DNA from: Palsa-892 sp035295845
GTDB taxonomy: Bacteria; Pseudomonadota; Alphaproteobacteria; Rhizobiales; Xanthobacteraceae
DNA: 64,000 bases
Direction of reading: 5' to 3'
Assembly (NCBI GenBank): GCA_035295845.1
Contig: DATGIF010000012.1
Coordinates: 1 to 64,000, forward strand
Position 1 is the stretch's first letter. Each line of letters starts with the position of its first letter. Positions 1 through 8,218 of this stretch are shown here, piece after piece. A program made the position numbers and the translations under genes. The notes beneath the pieces are model-generated. The model was given only the letters and a program-made list of their open reading frames with translations. It did no database searches and was not told where the DNA came from.

Positions 1-899
1 AAGAAGCCGGCATAATGCACGCGGAATTCGCCGACCAGGGGATCGAACGGCACCATCTCGGCGGCGTGATCCGGCGGCACGTGCACCGCCTCTTTCGAGG
101 CGAGAATATAAAAAGCGTCGGGATCGAGGATGAGGCCGCGCGTGCCGTGGGCGGGCAGCGGCTCCCAGAAATCAGCGACGTCATAGGCGCCGCGCCTGTC
201 AACGTCGATCAAGCCCGTGTGCTTCTTCGCGCGAAAGCCGGCGAGGCCGCCCGAGCCTTTTCCCGAAAGATCGACCGATACCGCAACCGCGCCGGAGCCG
301 AGATTGGCGTCCTCCGCATCCACGAGCCGCTCGCGGGCCTGTAAGGCGGCGAGCGACTTGCCGTCGAGCCTCGCATCGCCGCGGCGGAAACGAATTTGCG
401 CGAGCTTCGATCCGCGCCGCACCAGGATCGGAAACGTGCGCGGGCTCACTTCGAGGTAAAGCGGCCCCTCGTAGCCGGCGGGCACCGCATCGAAAGCAGC
501 GACGCGATCACCGATCACGCGGGTGAAGACGTCGAGCCGGCCGGTGGAGCTTTTCGGATTGGTCGAGGCGACGAGATCGGCGGGGAGCTTGAAGCGCTCT
601 TCGAGCTCGACGAGATAGACGCAACCCTGTTCCAGCACCTCGCCCTCGGCGTCGAGTTCGAAGCGATGCAGCGAAAGGTTCGCGAGCCGCGCTTCAATGC
701 TCGTGTGTGAAGACGGCAGAAAGCTCGCGCGCACGCGCCAGGCATGGCGGCCAAGCCTGAGGTCGAGGCTCGCGGGTTGCACCTGGCCCGCCTCGAAGGC
801 GGGGCCGAGGATTACGCCCGCTTCATGCAGCGCCGAAATCGCCTGGCCCGGCAGGATGCCTGCTGCCGCCGGCATTTCCTTGCGTGCCGCCATCGCCAT
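1..899 (-). CDS. dcd: 2'-deoxycytidine 5'-triphosphate deaminase, long alphaproteobacterial form (partial, runs off left edge)
   Basis: Cytosolic pyrimidine enzyme that deaminates dCTP to dUTP for thymidylate synthesis. The reading frame stays open to base 1, so the C-terminus is missing; about 299 residues are visible. Family landmarks are ASLDLRLG near residue 44, the serine/arginine motif SSTGRLDVF near 117-125, YEGPLYLEV near 143-151 and GSKLAQIRF near 163, followed by the start of a second similar half, as in the roughly 370-residue version of this lineage. ATG at 899 is chosen because an AGGAG (906-910) lies 6 nt upstream; an in-frame ATG at 902 is the alternative. It is divergent from metZ, sharing a short intergenic region. 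Confidence 0.85.
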   Translation of the reverse strand, partial: MAMAARKEMPAAAGILPGQAISALHEAGVILGPAFEAGQVQPASLDLRLGRHAWRVRASFLPSSHTSIEARLANLSLHRFELDAEGEVLEQGCVYLVELEERFKLPADLVASTNPKSSTGRLDVFTRVIGDRVAAFDAVPAGYEGPLYLEVSPRTFPILVRRGSKLAQIRFRRGDARLDGKSLAALQARERLVDAEDANLGSGAVAVSVDLSGKGSGGLAGFRAKKHTGLIDVDRRGAYDVADFWEPLPAHGTRGLILDPDAFYILASKEAVHVPPDHAAEMVPFDPLVGEFRVHYAGF

Positions 900-939
900 C
901 ATTCGCTCCTGCCCGATGAAGGCTTAGCCGCGGGCCGTC

Positions 940-968
940 TTGACGCCAAGCCGGTGCGCGCGCTAATC
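940..968 (+). promoter_or_regulatory. Predicted sigma70-type promoter of metZ
   Basis: A -35 element TTGACG (940-945) and a -10-like element CTAATC (963-968) are separated by exactly 17 nt. The expected transcription start near 975 places the 5' end of the transcript just before the first stem of the SAM-II aptamer, which supports the assignment. No experimental evidence. Confidence 0.5.
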
Positions 969-977
969 CCCTTCTCG

Positions 978-1040
978 TTCGTGGTCATTTGAGCCGGCCG
1001 GCTTGCAGCCACGTTAAACAACTCGCTAAAAGGCCGGGGA
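978..1040 (+). promoter_or_regulatory. SAM-II riboswitch (metA-type motif)
   Basis: The leader matches the SAM-II architecture. P1 forms between CGTGGT (980-985) and GCCACG (1008-1013). The loop begins with an ATTTGA stretch and carries CCGGCC (994-999), which pairs with GGCCGG (1032-1037) to form the H-type pseudoknot. The conserved GCTAAAA (1025-1031) sits directly before the pseudoknot strand, as in the Agrobacterium metA and related metZ leaders. It would bind S-adenosylmethionine and switch off metZ when SAM is plentiful. The predicted promoter upstream starts the RNA within a few bases of P1. Confidence 0.88.
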
Positions 1041-1052
1041 GACGTGCCGAAG

Positions 1053-1086
1053 CCCGGCCGGGTCGTCCCCCGGTACCGGGTTTTTT
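1053..1086 (+). terminator. Intrinsic terminator downstream of the SAM-II aptamer
   Basis: CCCGGCCGGG (1053-1062) pairs with CCCGG-TA-CCGGG (1069-1080) to give a 10-bp GC stem with a 2-nt bulge and a 6-nt loop, followed by six T residues (1081-1086). It lies between the aptamer and the metZ ribosome-binding site GGAGG (1094-1098). CCCGGCC (1053-1059) can instead pair with GGCCGGG (1032-1038), the 3' strand of the aptamer pseudoknot, so terminator and antiterminator look mutually exclusive. Confidence 0.65.
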
Positions 1087-1104
1087 GTTGTCTGGAGGCA
1101 CGCC

Positions 1105-2310
1105 ATGAATTCGATTCCACGCCCCGTCCTCGACGCCAAGGGGCTCCGCCCCGAAACGCGGCTCGTACACGCGGGCATTTCTCGAACGCAATTCGGCGAG
1201 AACGCCGAGGCGCTTTTTCTCACCCAGAGCTTCGTCTACGACACCGCCGAGGAATGCGAGGCACGTTTCGCCGGCCGAGATCCCGGCTACATCTACTCGC
1301 GCTTCTCCAATCCGACGGTGGCGATGTTCGAGGGCCGCATGTGCGCGGTGGAAGGCGCCGAGGCCGCGCGCGCGACCGCGACCGGCATGGCGGCGGTCAC
1401 CGCTTCGCTGCTGTGCCAGCTCAAGGCCGGCGATCACGTGGTGGCCGCGCGGGCGCTGTTCGGCTCCTGCCGCTATGTGATCGAGGAACTGCTTCCCCGC
1501 TTCGGCGTGCAATCGACGCTCGTCGAAGGCACGGACCTGGCGGCGTGGAAGGCGGCGGTGCGGCCGAACACAAAAGTGTTTTTCCTCGAAAGCCCCACCA
1601 ACCCCACGCTCGACATCATCGACATCGCGGCGGTGGCGAAGCTCGCGAAAAGCGCGGGTGCGCGGCTTGTCGTCGACAACGTGTTCGCGACCCCCTTGTT
1701 GCAGAGCCCGTTCGAACTCGGCGCCGATGTCGTTGTCTATTCGGCCACCAAGCACATTGACGGCCAGGGCCGCTGCCTCGGCGGGGTGATCCTCGCCTCG
1801 GAGAAATTCGTCGCCGATCATCTGCACACGTTTTTGCGCCAGACGGGGCCGGCGCTGTCGCCTTTCAACGCCTGGGTGTTGCTCAAGGGCATCGAGACGC
1901 TTCCGTTGCGCGTGGAGAAGATGCAGGCGAGCGCCACGAAGCTCGCCGATTTCCTCGCCGGCGAGAAAAAAATCGCCAAGGTGCTCTATCCCTTCCGCCC
2001 CGATCATCCGCAAGTGAAGCTCGCGAAAGCGCAGATGAAGGGCGGCGGCACGCTCGTCTCCTTCGAAGTGCCGGGCGGCAAGGCCGCGGCGTTCCGTTTC
2101 GCCAATGCGTTGCGGCTCATCCGCATTTCCAACAATCTCGGCGACGCGAAGAGCCTGCTCACGCATCCCGCCACCACGACGCACCAGCGCTTCACCCCCG
2201 AAGCCCGCGCCGGCATGGGCATTGGCGACGGGCTGTTGCGGCTTTCGGTCGGCTTGGAGCATCCCGACGATCTCGCCGACGACCTCACGCGCGGGCTGAA
2301 AGCGGTCTGA
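1105..2310 (+). CDS. metZ: O-succinylhomoserine sulfhydrylase (Cys/Met metabolism PLP enzyme)
   Basis: PLP-dependent gamma-replacement enzyme of the Cys/Met metabolism family that forms homocysteine directly from O-succinylhomoserine and sulfide in methionine biosynthesis; cytosolic. The 401-residue length fits the family. YIYSRFSNPT (62-71) is the phosphate-contact motif of the partner subunit, VVDNVFATP (about 189-197) carries the cofactor aspartate, and SATKHIDG (213-220) carries the Schiff-base lysine K216. The ATG at 1105 follows a GGAGG at 7-nt spacing. The SAM-II riboswitch in its leader supports methionine-pathway function. O-acetylhomoserine as substrate cannot be excluded from sequence. 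Confidence 0.93.
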   Translation: MNSIPRPVLDAKGLRPETRLVHAGISRTQFGENAEALFLTQSFVYDTAEECEARFAGRDPGYIYSRFSNPTVAMFEGRMCAVEGAEAARATATGMAAVTASLLCQLKAGDHVVAARALFGSCRYVIEELLPRFGVQSTLVEGTDLAAWKAAVRPNTKVFFLESPTNPTLDIIDIAAVAKLAKSAGARLVVDNVFATPLLQSPFELGADVVVYSATKHIDGQGRCLGGVILASEKFVADHLHTFLRQTGPALSPFNAWVLLKGIETLPLRVEKMQASATKLADFLAGEKKIAKVLYPFRPDHPQVKLAKAQMKGGGTLVSFEVPGGKAAAFRFANALRLIRISNNLGDAKSLLTHPATTTHQRFTPEARAGMGIGDGLLRLSVGLEHPDDLADDLTRGLKAV

Positions 2311-2357
2311 CCAAGAGCCAGTTGCGTGCGCGGCACGAACCGGTTTGACTTGCGGGT

Positions 2358-2750
2358 ATGTACCGCGCCGTCACCCGCGACATCCGGGTCACTGTCACGC
2401 CGCAATATCTCGCCGACCGCTCCTCGGCGGAGGACGGCCGCTTCTTCTGGGCCTACACGATCGAGATCGTCAATCTCGGCACGGTGACGGTGCAGTTGAA
2501 GACGCGCCACTGGAAGATCACCGACGCGCACGGACACCTGCAAGAGGTGAAGGGCCCCGGCGTCGTCGGCGAGCAGCCGGTGCTGCGGCCGGGCGAGCGC
2601 TTCGAATATACGAGCGGCGTGCCGTTGACGACACCGACCGGCATGATGACGGGCACGTATCAAATGGTGAGCGAAGGCGGCGAAAACTTCGACGTGGAGA
2701 TTCCGGCGTTTTCGCTCGACAGTCCGCACAGCAAGCGGGTGCTGCATTGA
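2358..2750 (+). CDS. apaG: ApaG protein (Co2+/Mg2+ efflux-associated, FN3-like fold)
   Basis: A 130-residue single-domain ApaG protein, a fibronectin-III-like beta sandwich of unsettled biochemical role, linked genetically to divalent cation resistance. The family core is plain: FFWAYTIEIVNLG (about 29-41), RHWKITDAHG (about 50-59), VVGEQPVLRPG (about 70-80) and PTGMMTGTYQM (about 91-101). It starts 47 bp after metZ on the same strand, so it may be co-transcribed with it, and ends facing hslO. The metZ-apaG/hslO neighbourhood is, as I recall, common in Rhizobiales. Confidence 0.92.
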   Translation: MYRAVTRDIRVTVTPQYLADRSSAEDGRFFWAYTIEIVNLGTVTVQLKTRHWKITDAHGHLQEVKGPGVVGEQPVLRPGERFEYTSGVPLTTPTGMMTGTYQMVSEGGENFDVEIPAFSLDSPHSKRVLH

Positions 2751-2763
2751 CGCTATGATGTCC

Positions 2764-2793
2764 GTCATGCCCGGCCTTGTGCCGGCCACGACC
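2764..2793. repeat. Imperfect palindrome between convergent apaG and hslO
   Basis: GTCATG (2764-2769) and CACGAC (2788-2793) form imperfect arms around CCGGC (2771-2775) and GCCGG (2781-2785), which pair across a CTTGT loop. It resembles the GTCATGCCCGG-type intergenic palindromes I recall from rhizobial genomes. It lies exactly in the gap between two convergent genes, where it could act as a weak bidirectional terminator; no T tract is present. Confidence 0.4.
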
Positions 2794-2795
2794 TA

Positions 2796-3767
2796 CTAAG
2801 CGGCCCCGATCTCCTTCGGATCGAAATCGTACTGGCGGCCGCAGAACTCACACTTCACGGTGACGCGCCCGTCCTCGACCATGCCGGCGCGCTGGGCGGG
2901 GTCAAACGTCTTGAGCAGCCGCTCGATGCGCTCGCGCGAGCAGCGGCAGCGGGCGACGATCGGTTGCGAACGGAAGACTTTCACCCCGCGTTCGTTGAAA
3001 AGCCGCCACAACAGACGCTCGCTGGAAAGGTCGGGATCGACCAGTTCGTGGTCCTCAACGGTCCCAACCAGCGATTGCGCTTCCAACCAGGCATCGTCCT
3101 CGCCCACCTGATGCCGCGGCGTGCCTTTCGGCGCATCGCCAGGATCGAGATCGGCGACGCGCGCGCGGGCGGGCTCGCGGGGCAGGAACTGCACCAGCAA
3201 GCCGCCGGCGCGCCAGCCGGAGGCGCGGCCCGCATGCATTTCTTCGGCGACCGCGAGCCGCACGCGCGTCGGGATCTGCTCGGATTGCGCGAAATACTGA
3301 TGCGCCGCGTCTTCCAGACTGCCGCCTGCGAGCGCGACGATCCCCTGATAGCGGTTGGCGTCGCCGGCGCGCTCGATGGTCATGGCGAGATGGCCGCTGC
3401 CGGTGAGCGCGCCCGCGTCATAGGCGCCCTGCATCGCGGCCACGCGCTTTTCGTCGAAACGGGCATAGGCGCGCACCTGATCGGGCGCGGCGATGTCGAC
3501 GACCAGCATGTCGACCGGGCCGTTGGTCTGCGTTTGCAGGGTGAAGCGGCCGGAAAGCTTCAGCGTCGAGGACAAAAGCACGCCGAGCGCCGAGGCCTCC
3601 GCCACGAGGCGGGCGACTGGCGCGGGATAATTATGGTTCGCTAGCAGCGCATCGAGCGCGGGCCCGAGCCGCACCACGCGGCCGCGCACGTCCAAAGGCT
3701 CGACCGCGAAGGGCAACACGCAGTCATCTTCCGCTTCGACGCGAGGGCGGCGGACGGGTACGGTCAC
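2796..3767 (-). CDS. hslO: Hsp33 redox-regulated chaperone
   Basis: Cytosolic holdase chaperone activated by oxidative unfolding; the reduced, inactive form binds zinc through four cysteines. From the proposed GTG start the protein has 323 residues. The zinc cysteines are visible as CRC (274-276) and CEFC (306-309), the CxC/CxxC pattern of the family. The start is a GTG that overlaps the argF stop as GTGA, with GGAGG a few bases upstream; the frame remains open further upstream inside argF, but that extension has no Hsp33 character. Last gene of the argD-argF-hslO operon. Confidence 0.9.
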   Translation of the reverse strand: MTVPVRRPRVEAEDDCVLPFAVEPLDVRGRVVRLGPALDALLANHNYPAPVARLVAEASALGVLLSSTLKLSGRFTLQTQTNGPVDMLVVDIAAPDQVRAYARFDEKRVAAMQGAYDAGALTGSGHLAMTIERAGDANRYQGIVALAGGSLEDAAHQYFAQSEQIPTRVRLAVAEEMHAGRASGWRAGGLLVQFLPREPARARVADLDPGDAPKGTPRHQVGEDDAWLEAQSLVGTVEDHELVDPDLSSERLLWRLFNERGVKVFRSQPIVARCRCSRERIERLLKTFDPAQRAGMVEDGRVTVKCEFCGRQYDFDPKEIGAA

Positions 3768-4690
3768 ACCGCCTCCGCTTCCAGGCACCAGGCAAGGATG
3801 CCCTTTTGCGCGTGCAGGCGGTTTTCCGCCTCGTCGAAGACGACCGACTGCGTGCCGTCGATCACCTCGTCGGTGACCTCCTCGCCGCGGTGCGCCGGCA
3901 GGCAATGCATGAAGATCGCGTCGCGCTTGGCGAGTTTCATCAACGAACGGTTGACCTGATAGGGCTTGAACACGTTATGCCGCTTCTTGCCGTCGCGGTC
4001 GCCCATCGACACCCAGGTATCGGTGACGATGCAATCGGCGCCCGCAGCCGCCTCCTCGGGGTCGCGCAAAAACGTGACCGCGGCACCGGATTGCTGCGCC
4101 CAGTCGCGGAGCGCCGGCCGCGGACCATGATCCCTGGGGGTCGCGACCTTGAGCGCGAAATCGAAACGCGCGGCGGCATGCACCCATGAGGCGAGCACGT
4201 TATTGGCATCCCCGCTCCAGGCGATCGTGCGGCCGCGGATCGAGCCTTTCTTCTCTTCGAAAGTGAAGACGTCCGCCATCACCTGGCAGGGGTGCGAGAG
4301 CTTGGTGAGGCCGTTGATGACCGGAACGGTCGCGTGCTTGGCGAGTTCCGCGAGCATCGCATGATCGAGGGTGCGGATCATGATCACGTCGACATAGCGC
4401 GACAAGACGCGGGCGGTGTCGGCGACGGTCTCGCCGCGGCCGAGCTGCATCTCCTCGCCCGAAAGCGTGATCACGTTGCCGCCGAGTTCGCGCATCGCGA
4501 CATAGAAGGAGACGCGCGTGCGCGTGGAGGGCTTGTCGAAGACCATCGCGAGCGTGCGGCCTTCGAGCGGCTTTCGCGCGATGAGCGAGCGGCGGCTCTT
4601 CTTGAAGGTGCGGGCAAGCTCGATCATCCGGCGCAATTCCTTGGCCGGAATCTCGGAAAGATCGAGAAAATGCTTCACCGGCGCGTTCAT
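3764..4690 (-). CDS. argF: Ornithine carbamoyltransferase
   Basis: Cytosolic arginine-biosynthesis enzyme that joins carbamoyl phosphate and ornithine to citrulline. Of normal length (308 residues). KPSTRTR (53-59) is the carbamoyl-phosphate loop, an HPCQ motif follows in the middle of the protein, and HCLPAHRGEE (from 262) holds the ornithine-site cysteine. The ATG overlaps the argD stop codon by 4 bp (ATGA) and its own stop overlaps the GTG of hslO, indicating translational coupling along argD-argF-hslO. Confidence 0.96.
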   Translation of the reverse strand: MNAPVKHFLDLSEIPAKELRRMIELARTFKKSRRSLIARKPLEGRTLAMVFDKPSTRTRVSFYVAMRELGGNVITLSGEEMQLGRGETVADTARVLSRYVDVIMIRTLDHAMLAELAKHATVPVINGLTKLSHPCQVMADVFTFEEKKGSIRGRTIAWSGDANNVLASWVHAAARFDFALKVATPRDHGPRPALRDWAQQSGAAVTFLRDPEEAAAGADCIVTDTWVSMGDRDGKKRHNVFKPYQVNRSLMKLAKRDAIFMHCLPAHRGEEVTDEVIDGTQSVVFDEAENRLHAQKGILAWCLEAEAV

Positions 4691-5892
4691 TCGGCGGCTC
4701 CGCGCGTCGTCGCCGCGAGCGACAGCTCGATCTTGCTGCAGGCGGCATCGAGCTTCTTCACCGCCTCCGAAATTTCGGCTTCGCCCACGATCAGCGGCGG
4801 CAAGAGGCGTACGACGTTCTCGCCGGCCGCGGCCGTGAGCAAGCCTTCCTCGCGCGAAGCCGCGATCAGATCCCCTTGCGGGACGGCGCTGCGGAGACCC
4901 ACGAGCAAGCCTTCGCCGCGCACCTCGGCGATCACGGCGGGATGGCGGTCGCGCAGTTCGGCGAGCCGCTGCTTGATCAGGAGGCCGCTTTGGCGGACGC
5001 GCTCGAGGAAGCCGGGCGCGAGAATGACGTCGAGCACGGCGTTGCCGACGGCCATGGCGAGCGGATTGCCGCCGAAGGTCGAGCCATGGGTGCCCGCGGT
5101 CATGCCCTTCGCCGCTTCTTCAGTGGCAAGGCAGGCGCCGAGCGGAAAGCCGCCGCCGATTCCCTTGGCGGTGGCAAGAACATCCGGCTCGATCCCCGTC
5201 CACTCATAGGCGAAGAGTTTGCCGGTGCGGCCCATGCCGGTCTGCACTTCGTCGAGCACCAAAAGGAGGCCGTGCTTGTCGCAAAGCTCGCGCAAGCTGC
5301 GCAGAAACGACGGCGGCGGCACGCGCACGCCGCCCTCGCCCTCAATCGGCTCGACGAGGATCGCGCCGGTCGCGGGCGAAATGGCTTTCTTCACCGCCTC
5401 GAGATCGCCGTAACGCACCTGGTCGAAGCCGGGTGCGGGCTCGCCGAAGCCTTCGAGATATTTCTGATTGCCCGCGGCGGCGAGCGTCGCGAGCGTGCGG
5501 CCGTGAAAGGAGCCATCGAAGGTGATGAAACGGCTTTTCTCCGGCTTGCCGGAGACGGCTTGATACTTGCGCGCGACCTTGATCGCGCATTCGATCGCCT
5601 CGGCGCCGGAATTTCCAAAGAAAACCGTATCCGCGAAGCTCGCGGCGACGAGACGCGCCGCCAGCCGTTCCGCTTCCGGAATGCGGAAAAGATTGGAGAC
5701 GTGCCAGACTTTCGCCGCCTGTTCGGTGAGCGCCGCCACCAGCGCCGGATGCGCATGGCCGAGCGCATTCACGGCAACGCCGCCGGAAAAATCGAGATAA
5801 CGCTTGCCGTCCGTGCCGAATAGCCACGCGCCCTCGCCCCGCTCAAAAGCAAGATCGGCGCGCGCATAAGTCGGCATCAAAGGAGCGATCAA
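4687..5892 (-). CDS. argD: Acetylornithine aminotransferase (class III PLP aminotransferase)
   Basis: Transfers the amino group between N-acetylornithine and 2-oxoglutarate in arginine synthesis; it may also serve as succinyl-diaminopimelate aminotransferase, consistent with dapD and dapE elsewhere in the window. GNSGAEA (about 93-99), LDEVQTGMGR (about 213-222) and TAKGIGGG with the Schiff-base lysine near 243 are visible. I chose the TTG at 5892 because GGAGG lies 5 nt upstream; the ATG at 5877 (MPTYARADLAF) is the alternative and would also give a normal-length protein. First gene of the argD-argF-hslO operon. Confidence 0.93.
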   Translation of the reverse strand: MIAPLMPTYARADLAFERGEGAWLFGTDGKRYLDFSGGVAVNALGHAHPALVAALTEQAAKVWHVSNLFRIPEAERLAARLVAASFADTVFFGNSGAEAIECAIKVARKYQAVSGKPEKSRFITFDGSFHGRTLATLAAAGNQKYLEGFGEPAPGFDQVRYGDLEAVKKAISPATGAILVEPIEGEGGVRVPPPSFLRSLRELCDKHGLLLVLDEVQTGMGRTGKLFAYEWTGIEPDVLATAKGIGGGFPLGACLATEEAAKGMTAGTHGSTFGGNPLAMAVGNAVLDVILAPGFLERVRQSGLLIKQRLAELRDRHPAVIAEVRGEGLLVGLRSAVPQGDLIAASREEGLLTAAAGENVVRLLPPLIVGEAEISEAVKKLDAACSKIELSLAATTRGAAE

Positions 5893-6287
5893 GACCGCCT
5901 CCAAAGTCCGGACCAAGCCGGAGCGGCAAAACGAAAGGTGCCGCCCGGCGGTACGAGCGGCACTTTCGGCAATGTATTGGAGCCGCCGACCCTGTCAACT
6001 CGCCGCAAAATGCGCGTTTTGCCCTGCAAACACCGCAGTTTTTGGGGAAAACAGCGCGCATCCTGGGGGAAAGACGTGCGTGCGCCCTCAAGGACTCTTG
6101 TCGCGGCGAGTCTGCCTATTGTAGCGTAAGCCTCGTCGAATACGACATCTCGTGCGGCGGACTACTTCAGGCGTGTGGGCGTGACGGCAGAAAGCCGGAG
6201 CGGGGAAGCCCGATTCCGGCAACCTGAAGGGATTCCGTCGGTCAGGGCGGCAAGCGGCCCCACAGGAAGGCCGCAGGAGAACCGGCG
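5893..6287. promoter_or_regulatory. argD/gcrA divergent region with a GANTC cluster
   Basis: A 395-bp non-coding stretch between divergent argD and gcrA. Its gcrA-proximal half carries four GANTC sites, the CcrM methylation target, at 6093-6097, 6108-6112, 6212-6216 and 6231-6235. GcrA is known in Caulobacter to act with sigma70 at promoters holding methylated GANTC, so the cluster suggests cell-cycle or self-regulation of gcrA; that is inference. I could not place a convincing -35/-10 pair. No ORF with coding character is present. Confidence 0.5.
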
Positions 6288-6779
6288 ATGAATTGGACTG
6301 ACGAACGGGTCGAATTGCTGAAGAAATTGTGGGCCGACGGACTTTCGGCGAGCCAGATCGCGGCCGAGCTGGGCGGCGTCACGCGCAATGCGGTGATCGG
6401 CAAGGTGCACCGGCTCGGGCTTTCGGGGCGCGCCAAAAGCCCTTCCTCGGCGGTGCCACGGGTGCGCAAGGCGCGCCCGGCTTCGATGCGCCCGCGCATG
6501 CGCTTCAACGGCAATACGGCGCTCATGCCCAGCTTCGAGGCGGAGTTCGAGGCCGACATTGATCCGCTCGCGCATGTGGTGCCGATGGGCCCGCGGGTTT
6601 CGATTACCGAGCTTTCGGAAGCCACCTGCCGCTGGCCGATCGGCGATCCGGGCGCGGATGGCTTCGCCTATTGCGGTTCGCAGACGAAAAGCGGGCTTCC
6701 CTACTGCCCCTATCACTCGCGCATCGCCTATCAGCCGCTCGCCGAGCGCCGCCGCGAACGGCGCGCCATGCGGGGCTAA
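6288..6779 (+). CDS. gcrA: GcrA cell cycle regulator
   Basis: Alphaproteobacterial transcription regulator that binds sigma70-RNA polymerase and stimulates promoters carrying CcrM-methylated GANTC sites. The 163-residue protein opens with the diagnostic helix-turn-helix domain: WTDERVELLKKLW (3-15), then SASQIAAELGG and TRNAVIGKVHRLG to about residue 44. A basic, low-complexity linker follows. The C-terminal sigma-binding module contains CRWPIGDPG and later CGSQTKSGLPYC. A GGAGAA ribosome-binding site precedes the ATG. Its stop codon overlaps the convergent phoB stop codon. Confidence 0.95.
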   Translation: MNWTDERVELLKKLWADGLSASQIAAELGGVTRNAVIGKVHRLGLSGRAKSPSSAVPRVRKARPASMRPRMRFNGNTALMPSFEAEFEADIDPLAHVVPMGPRVSITELSEATCRWPIGDPGADGFAYCGSQTKSGLPYCPYHSRIAYQPLAERRRERRAMRG

Positions 6780-7480
6780 CGCGCCGACGAGATAAAGCGC
6801 TCGTTGAAGGAATAGCCGGCGCCGCGGACGGTGCGGATGGGATCGGCTTCGCGCCCGCGCGAAAGCGCCTTGCGCAGGCGGCCAACATGCACGTCGACGG
6901 TGCGCTCGTCGATATAGACGTCGCGGCCCCAGACGCCGTCGAGCAATTGCTCACGGGAAAATACGCGGCCAGGGCTCATCATCAGGAATTCGAGCAGCCG
7001 AAACTCGGTCGGGCCGAGTTCGATCTCGCGGCCGGCGCGATGCACGCGCCGCTTCTCGCGGTCGATCTCGATCTCGCCCGCCTTCAAGGATTTCGCCACC
7101 TGCTCGGGTTTGGCGCGGCGCAATAATGCGTGCACGCGCGCGACCAATTCCGGCACCGAGAAAGGTTTCACTACATAATCGTCGGCGCCGGTTGAAAGCC
7201 CGCGCACGCGCTCGGCCTCTTCGCCGCGCGCGGTAAGAATGAGAATCGGCAGCCGCGCGGTCTCGATGCGCGTGCGCAGGCGGCGAGTCAGCTCGATGCC
7301 CGAAAGGCCCGGCAGCATCCAGTCGATGATCGCGAGGTCCGGCGTCTGTTCCTTCAGCCGTGTGTCGGCCTCGTCGCCGCGCACGACCGTCTCGACCTCG
7401 AAGCCTTCCCGTTCAAGGTTGTAGCGAAGAAGCGTCGCAAGCGCCTCCTCATCCTCCACGATCAGGATCCGCGGCTTCAT
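6776..7480 (-). CDS. phoB: Phosphate regulon response regulator PhoB
   Basis: OmpR/PhoB-type response regulator, 234 residues. The receiver domain has the acidic pair D10-E11, phospho-acceptor D53 in DWMLPG, and K105 in VKPF. The winged-helix output domain occupies about 130-228, with LGPTEFRLLEFLM and the DVHVGRLRKAL recognition helix. It should bind the Pho box upstream of pstS. It follows phoU by 13 bp on the same strand, closing the pstSCAB-phoU-phoB operon. The 3' end overlaps the gcrA stop codon on the opposite strand. Confidence 0.95.
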   Translation of the reverse strand: MKPRILIVEDEEALATLLRYNLEREGFEVETVVRGDEADTRLKEQTPDLAIIDWMLPGLSGIELTRRLRTRIETARLPILILTARGEEAERVRGLSTGADDYVVKPFSVPELVARVHALLRRAKPEQVAKSLKAGEIEIDREKRRVHRAGREIELGPTEFRLLEFLMMSPGRVFSREQLLDGVWGRDVYIDERTVDVHVGRLRKALSRGREADPIRTVRGAGYSFNERFISSAR

Positions 7481-7493
7481 GCAGGCGTTTTTC

Positions 7494-8207
7494 TCAGCGC
7501 GAAACGCTCATTTTGGTCAGGCTCGACGTATCGGACTTCGGGCGCTCGTCGGACAGCTGCTCGCCCACCACGAGGTAATGCACCGTCTCGGCAATGTTGG
7601 TGGCGTGATCGCCGATCCGCTCGATGTTCTTGGCGGCGAACAACAGATGGGTACAGAGCGTGATGTGGCGCGGGTCTTCCATCATGTAGGTGAGCAACTC
7701 GCGAAAGAGCGAAGTGTAGATGGCGTCGATCTCGCCGTCCCGCCTCCACACCGCGAGCGCACGCACGTCGTCATGGTTGCTGTAGGCGTCGAGCACGGCT
7801 TTCAACTGCTCGATCGCGATTCCGCTCATGTGCTCGACGCCGCGCAATTGCTTCTGGGCGTGATATTCGCCGTCGAGCGCGAGCGCGCGCTTGGCGGTGT
7901 TCTTGGCAAGGTCGCCGATGCGCTCAAGATCGTTGGCGACGCGAAGCGCCGAGATGATCTCGCGGAGGTCGGTCGCGAGCGGCTGGCGGCGCGCGATCAT
8001 CTCGATCGCCGTCTCTTCGATCTCGCGCTGCAGCGTGTCCACGTGCTTGTCCTGAACGATGACGCGCTCGGCGAGCTCGGTGTCCCGCTTCAGGAGTGCG
8101 GCGACCGAATCGGAGACGAGCCTCTCGGCGCGGCCCCCCATCTCGGTGACCTTACGGCTGAGCTCGCGGAGCTCGTTCTCGTAAGTGGTGACGATGTGTT
8201 CTTTCAT
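7494..8207 (-). CDS. phoU: Phosphate transport system regulator PhoU
   Basis: Two-repeat all-helical PhoU protein of 237 residues that links the PstSCAB transporter to the PhoR kinase and inhibits it when phosphate is ample. The paired family signatures are present: RVANDLERIGDLAKNTA near residue 90 and AKNIERIGDHATNIAE near 195. The ATG at 8207 is chosen because the protein then begins MKEHIVTTYENEL, the usual family N-terminus; upstream sequence in this frame lies within pstB. It sits 11 bp after pstB and just before phoB. Confidence 0.95.
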   Translation of the reverse strand: MKEHIVTTYENELRELSRKVTEMGGRAERLVSDSVAALLKRDTELAERVIVQDKHVDTLQREIEETAIEMIARRQPLATDLREIISALRVANDLERIGDLAKNTAKRALALDGEYHAQKQLRGVEHMSGIAIEQLKAVLDAYSNHDDVRALAVWRRDGEIDAIYTSLFRELLTYMMEDPRHITLCTHLLFAAKNIERIGDHATNIAETVHYLVVGEQLSDERPKSDTSSLTKMSVSR

Positions 8208-8218
8208 GGAGTCGTACC

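Noticed and set aside
985..2262. A 425-codon open frame antisense to metZ
   Set aside because: Complementary-frame shadow of a GC-rich gene; metZ on the + strand has clear catalytic motifs and a riboswitch.
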